Positions 61,206 through 64,000 of a DNA stretch of 64,000 bases are shown piece by piece (position 1 is the first letter of the stretch; each line of letters begins with the position of its first letter). The translations under genes and the position numbers were made by a program. The notes under the pieces are model-generated. The model saw only the letters and a program-made list of their open reading frames with translations, had not been told where the DNA came from and ran no database searches. The stretch comes from Aphis gossypii (lineage: Eukaryota > Arthropoda > Insecta > Hemiptera > Aphididae): NCBI RefSeq assembly GCF_020184175.1, contig NC_065532.1, positions 32,612,001 through 32,676,000 on the forward strand. Direction: 5' to 3'.

Positions 61206-63914
61206 TTAAGTCAAGTTATCTGTCATGTGTTGTACAGAATTTTTTGGTTTATCTGTGACAACCATTTTGAGGAACACATCAGTTAAAAATAGATTTCTAA
61301 GGTGTTGTTCAGCTTTCTTAGCGATGTTCCTGATACGACTGCCTTTTTTCCCCATCACCAACTTCTCTATTCTTGGTGTATTGCAGTGAATTAATACGAC
61401 AATGTGTATATTGCCTGTTTATCATTTAAAAAGTATTATATTTTGTATTATACATACCAAACAGTATAAACATAACTAGAAAAATAAATGAAATTTACCT
61501 TCCTGGGATACTTCATAATATTCCATTTCTACTTCTAAGTTGTAAGGAACTTCATTAGGTAAATAATCATACAATATTGAATCGATCATGTGCAGCACCA
61601 ACTTATGGTCTTCTTTGTCAGTCAATACATCTTTGGAAAACATCCAAGGTGATGGTTTGCTTTTTTGTAACAAATAATCCTAAAAGCAACAAAATATACA
61701 GTTTTGTGATTAGTATAACAGTATAACAGTATAAAGTATAAAATATTGTTGTTTTTGGTAAGTATTTATGATTTTTTATTAATTAGACAATGCTCAATGT
61801 TTATCAATTATGAGTTATAATATTAAATGTATAATATACAATTGTTGACTCATAAACAATTTTCGTGAGTTCACGATAAAAATTAACAAACACATCATTT
61901 TTTGTAGCATAAAATAGGAAATTTATAAAATTAAGAAAAAAATTATTTCAAGTGAAATCAGTTTAAATCACACATAATGTTTCCAATATTTTAGGTTTGG
62001 GAAAACATTTTAGATAATAGCAAAAATAATAGAGATAAATAGTAAAAATGAAATGCATCATTTTCAAGCAATGTCTGCGCACCCCTGTGTTATACACCAT
62101 TATACTATCAAAAACTATGTAAATAATTCACCTACAAATTTGAATATAAAATAATTGTAATAAATAATGTACACAATCAGATTTATTCTAATTCCATTTT
62201 TTTTTAATTGATAAATAAAATTATAACTTTTTATTCCCCATATAGACATTTTCAATAATATGAAGAAAAAAGATATTATTTATTATTATTGAGCATACTG
62301 ACAAAATGTAGGCACTTCTTTGATAGTTGATAGTCAATCAAGATATCATTACAGAAAGTAATATTATTTTTAATACACTATACTAGTTTCTACTTTAAAG
62401 TAGAATTTTTTTTTTTTTTTTTTAATTTTGAGTAGAAAATCAAAATAGGAAATTGTGTCAAAGTAATATAATAATTAATAATATATAATTGTGTTCAATA
62501 ATTTATATAAATACACACAATCTGATAATAATCGATCAATAAAATTATTTTTACAACTGACCTCAATATCTGATGAACCAAGACTATGAATTGCAGATAC
62601 CATAAATACATCTTTAAAGTTTTCCCAACCAATAGACTGCTTAACTGTTTTTTCCAACTTTCTTTCTTGAATTTTTAAGCTTTCATGAGTTTTTGTTTCT
62701 TCAGATGTCGTGGTATATGGTTTGGGAATATGAATATTGTGATGTTTATAACATGTTAAAGATCGTGCTAAATCTAAAAGATAGCTTTTTGATTTTAAAA
62801 GATCTATCTAAAACACAATTATCTTTAGTTTATAAAATTATAAATGAGTAAATACAAGATAAGTGTATTGTATACATAACATAAGTTCCATATTATAGTC
62901 ACATGGGCAACAACAAAAAGTCCTTATCATAAAGATATTTGTTAAATAAAATTAGTTTTATTATGATTATGGTTCTCAAAAATATTTTGTAAATGGAAGA
63001 TTATTAAATGAAAGTTTTACTATATTATTAAATAAATTCTTTACATACGGCATAGTTAATGCCTTGAATTTGTTATTCTATAATTTAAGTAATGATGCAG
63101 ATATAGTATTAACATTCAAATAAAATAAAGACATTATCAAGAAAACATAAAATAAATAATTATTATTCAATATTCAATGTATATAATGCAACTGAACAAT
63201 GACGAGAAATTTATAAAATACCTAGTTAAATAATTTATAACATATTTATAGGTTTGATTTGGTTAGAGTATAAACTATGAAGTAACATAATCTAAAATTT
63301 TAACTATAATTCATGTATATTTTAATTTTAAGCATGAGAGTTGTAATTAGTAATTACTTATATAGTATATTATAAGTTATAAGCCTAGCACCAGCTAAAT
63401 AATACATTAGTTATGGCACCAGCTCTTTAAACTTCTAGTCTAGACTAATAAATAATAAGTAAGCACACAAGAACTATTTAATTAGTAGAAGCAAACCTGT
63501 ATTCATTATTAACTTTCTAAGTTTATTTTAAATCAACTCACTTTATTTAGTACTAGAAATGAATCTTTGTTAGGATAGAGATGTAAAAGTCTCAACACTT
63601 TGGGATCTAAGCGGTTTCTCGTGAAACGATTGGATACATCATGAATAACACCAATTATGTCTGCTTCTTCGATTGAGTTAACTGAGTCATTAGCAAATGT
63701 CTTTTCTAAATTATATCTACGACAATCGTAAGGTACCTATGTATTATAATTTATAATAGTAATGTTTTCATACTAAAAATGATAATTACTTAGTAATTTC
63801 TGTAGAATCTACAAGACCAGGAGTGTCTAAAAACACTAATTGCGTATCACCCACAGTTCGTACAGCACGAACACTAGATCTTGTAGTATGAACTTTACAA
63901 GAATAAGGACATAT
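61206..63914 (-). CDS. ERAL1: ERAL1, Era-like mitochondrial GTPase (partial, 3' exons)
   Basis: ERAL1 binds 12S rRNA in mitochondria and chaperones assembly of the small ribosomal subunit. Five exons, 63790-63914, 63542-63716, 62562-62807, 61499-61679 and 61206-61414 (phases 2, 0, 0, 1), encode the last 311 residues. Visible in order: the G2 region KVHTTR, G3 LDTPGLVDS, a V-I-H-D-V-S segment, G4 NKID spanning an exon junction, a Lys-rich insertion, G5 VSAIHS, and a C-terminal KH domain with its GKKGSRIR GxxG loop, ending shortly after the FLTDVFLKMVV strand. G2-G5 plus a C-terminal KH domain is diagnostic for Era. The missing N-terminus, with the mitochondrial presequence and the G1 P-loop, lies beyond the right edge; the first visible exon begins at a clear acceptor. 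It looks intact. Confidence 0.93.
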
Positions 63915-64000
63915 CTGCAAAACACAGTTGCAAAAATTATCAAGTATAATATTAAATTAAGTTTATTGACTAAATTTATCTAAATACTAATGCATTAAGA

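Overview
The window reads as nuclear DNA of an insect, most likely an aphid (inference: strongly AT-rich, small phase-conserved introns, many dispersed hAT-type and pogo-like repeat remnants, and insect gene families such as claudin-like, takeout/JHBP and Gs1l). There are no bacterial operon features, rRNA or CRISPR arrays. Nine genes or gene remnants can be supported by hand-assembled exons; every intron used keeps the reading frame.

Layout. 1-6.7 kb: mostly non-coding, with a CpG-rich patch at about 640-1080 and an hAT-type MITE with intact 8-bp target duplications at 2994-3135. 6.8-16 kb: two tandem minus-strand claudin-like four-pass membrane proteins with the same three phase-1 intron positions; only the second ends in a class I PDZ ligand. 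19.8-36.6 kb: a plus-strand array of four pseudouridine-5'-phosphatase-like (HAD family, PUDP/Gs1l) genes. Copies A and B are compact; C and D have long, repeat-filled introns. A uses a GC-AG intron, B appears to carry a mitochondrial presequence built from a 4-nt first coding exon, C has lost the catalytic nucleophile (Asp to Gly), and D has a spliced 5' UTR and a Cys/Ser tail. 38.3-43.7 kb: a six-exon takeout/JHBP-domain secreted protein on the minus strand. 51-57.6 kb: an uncharacterised, intronless 935-residue secreted protein, with a frameshifted paralogous relic just downstream. 61.2-63.9 kb: the 3' five exons of ERAL1, a mitochondrial ribosome-assembly GTPase, running off the right edge.

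The genes do not form one pathway. The two biologically notable units are the phosphatase array, where one enzyme family seems to have split into cytosolic, mitochondrial, pseudoenzyme and tail-modified forms, and the large secreted protein with its decaying duplicate, which looks like a lineage-specific, fast-turnover family. All functions are assigned from recognisable family motifs; no database search was run.
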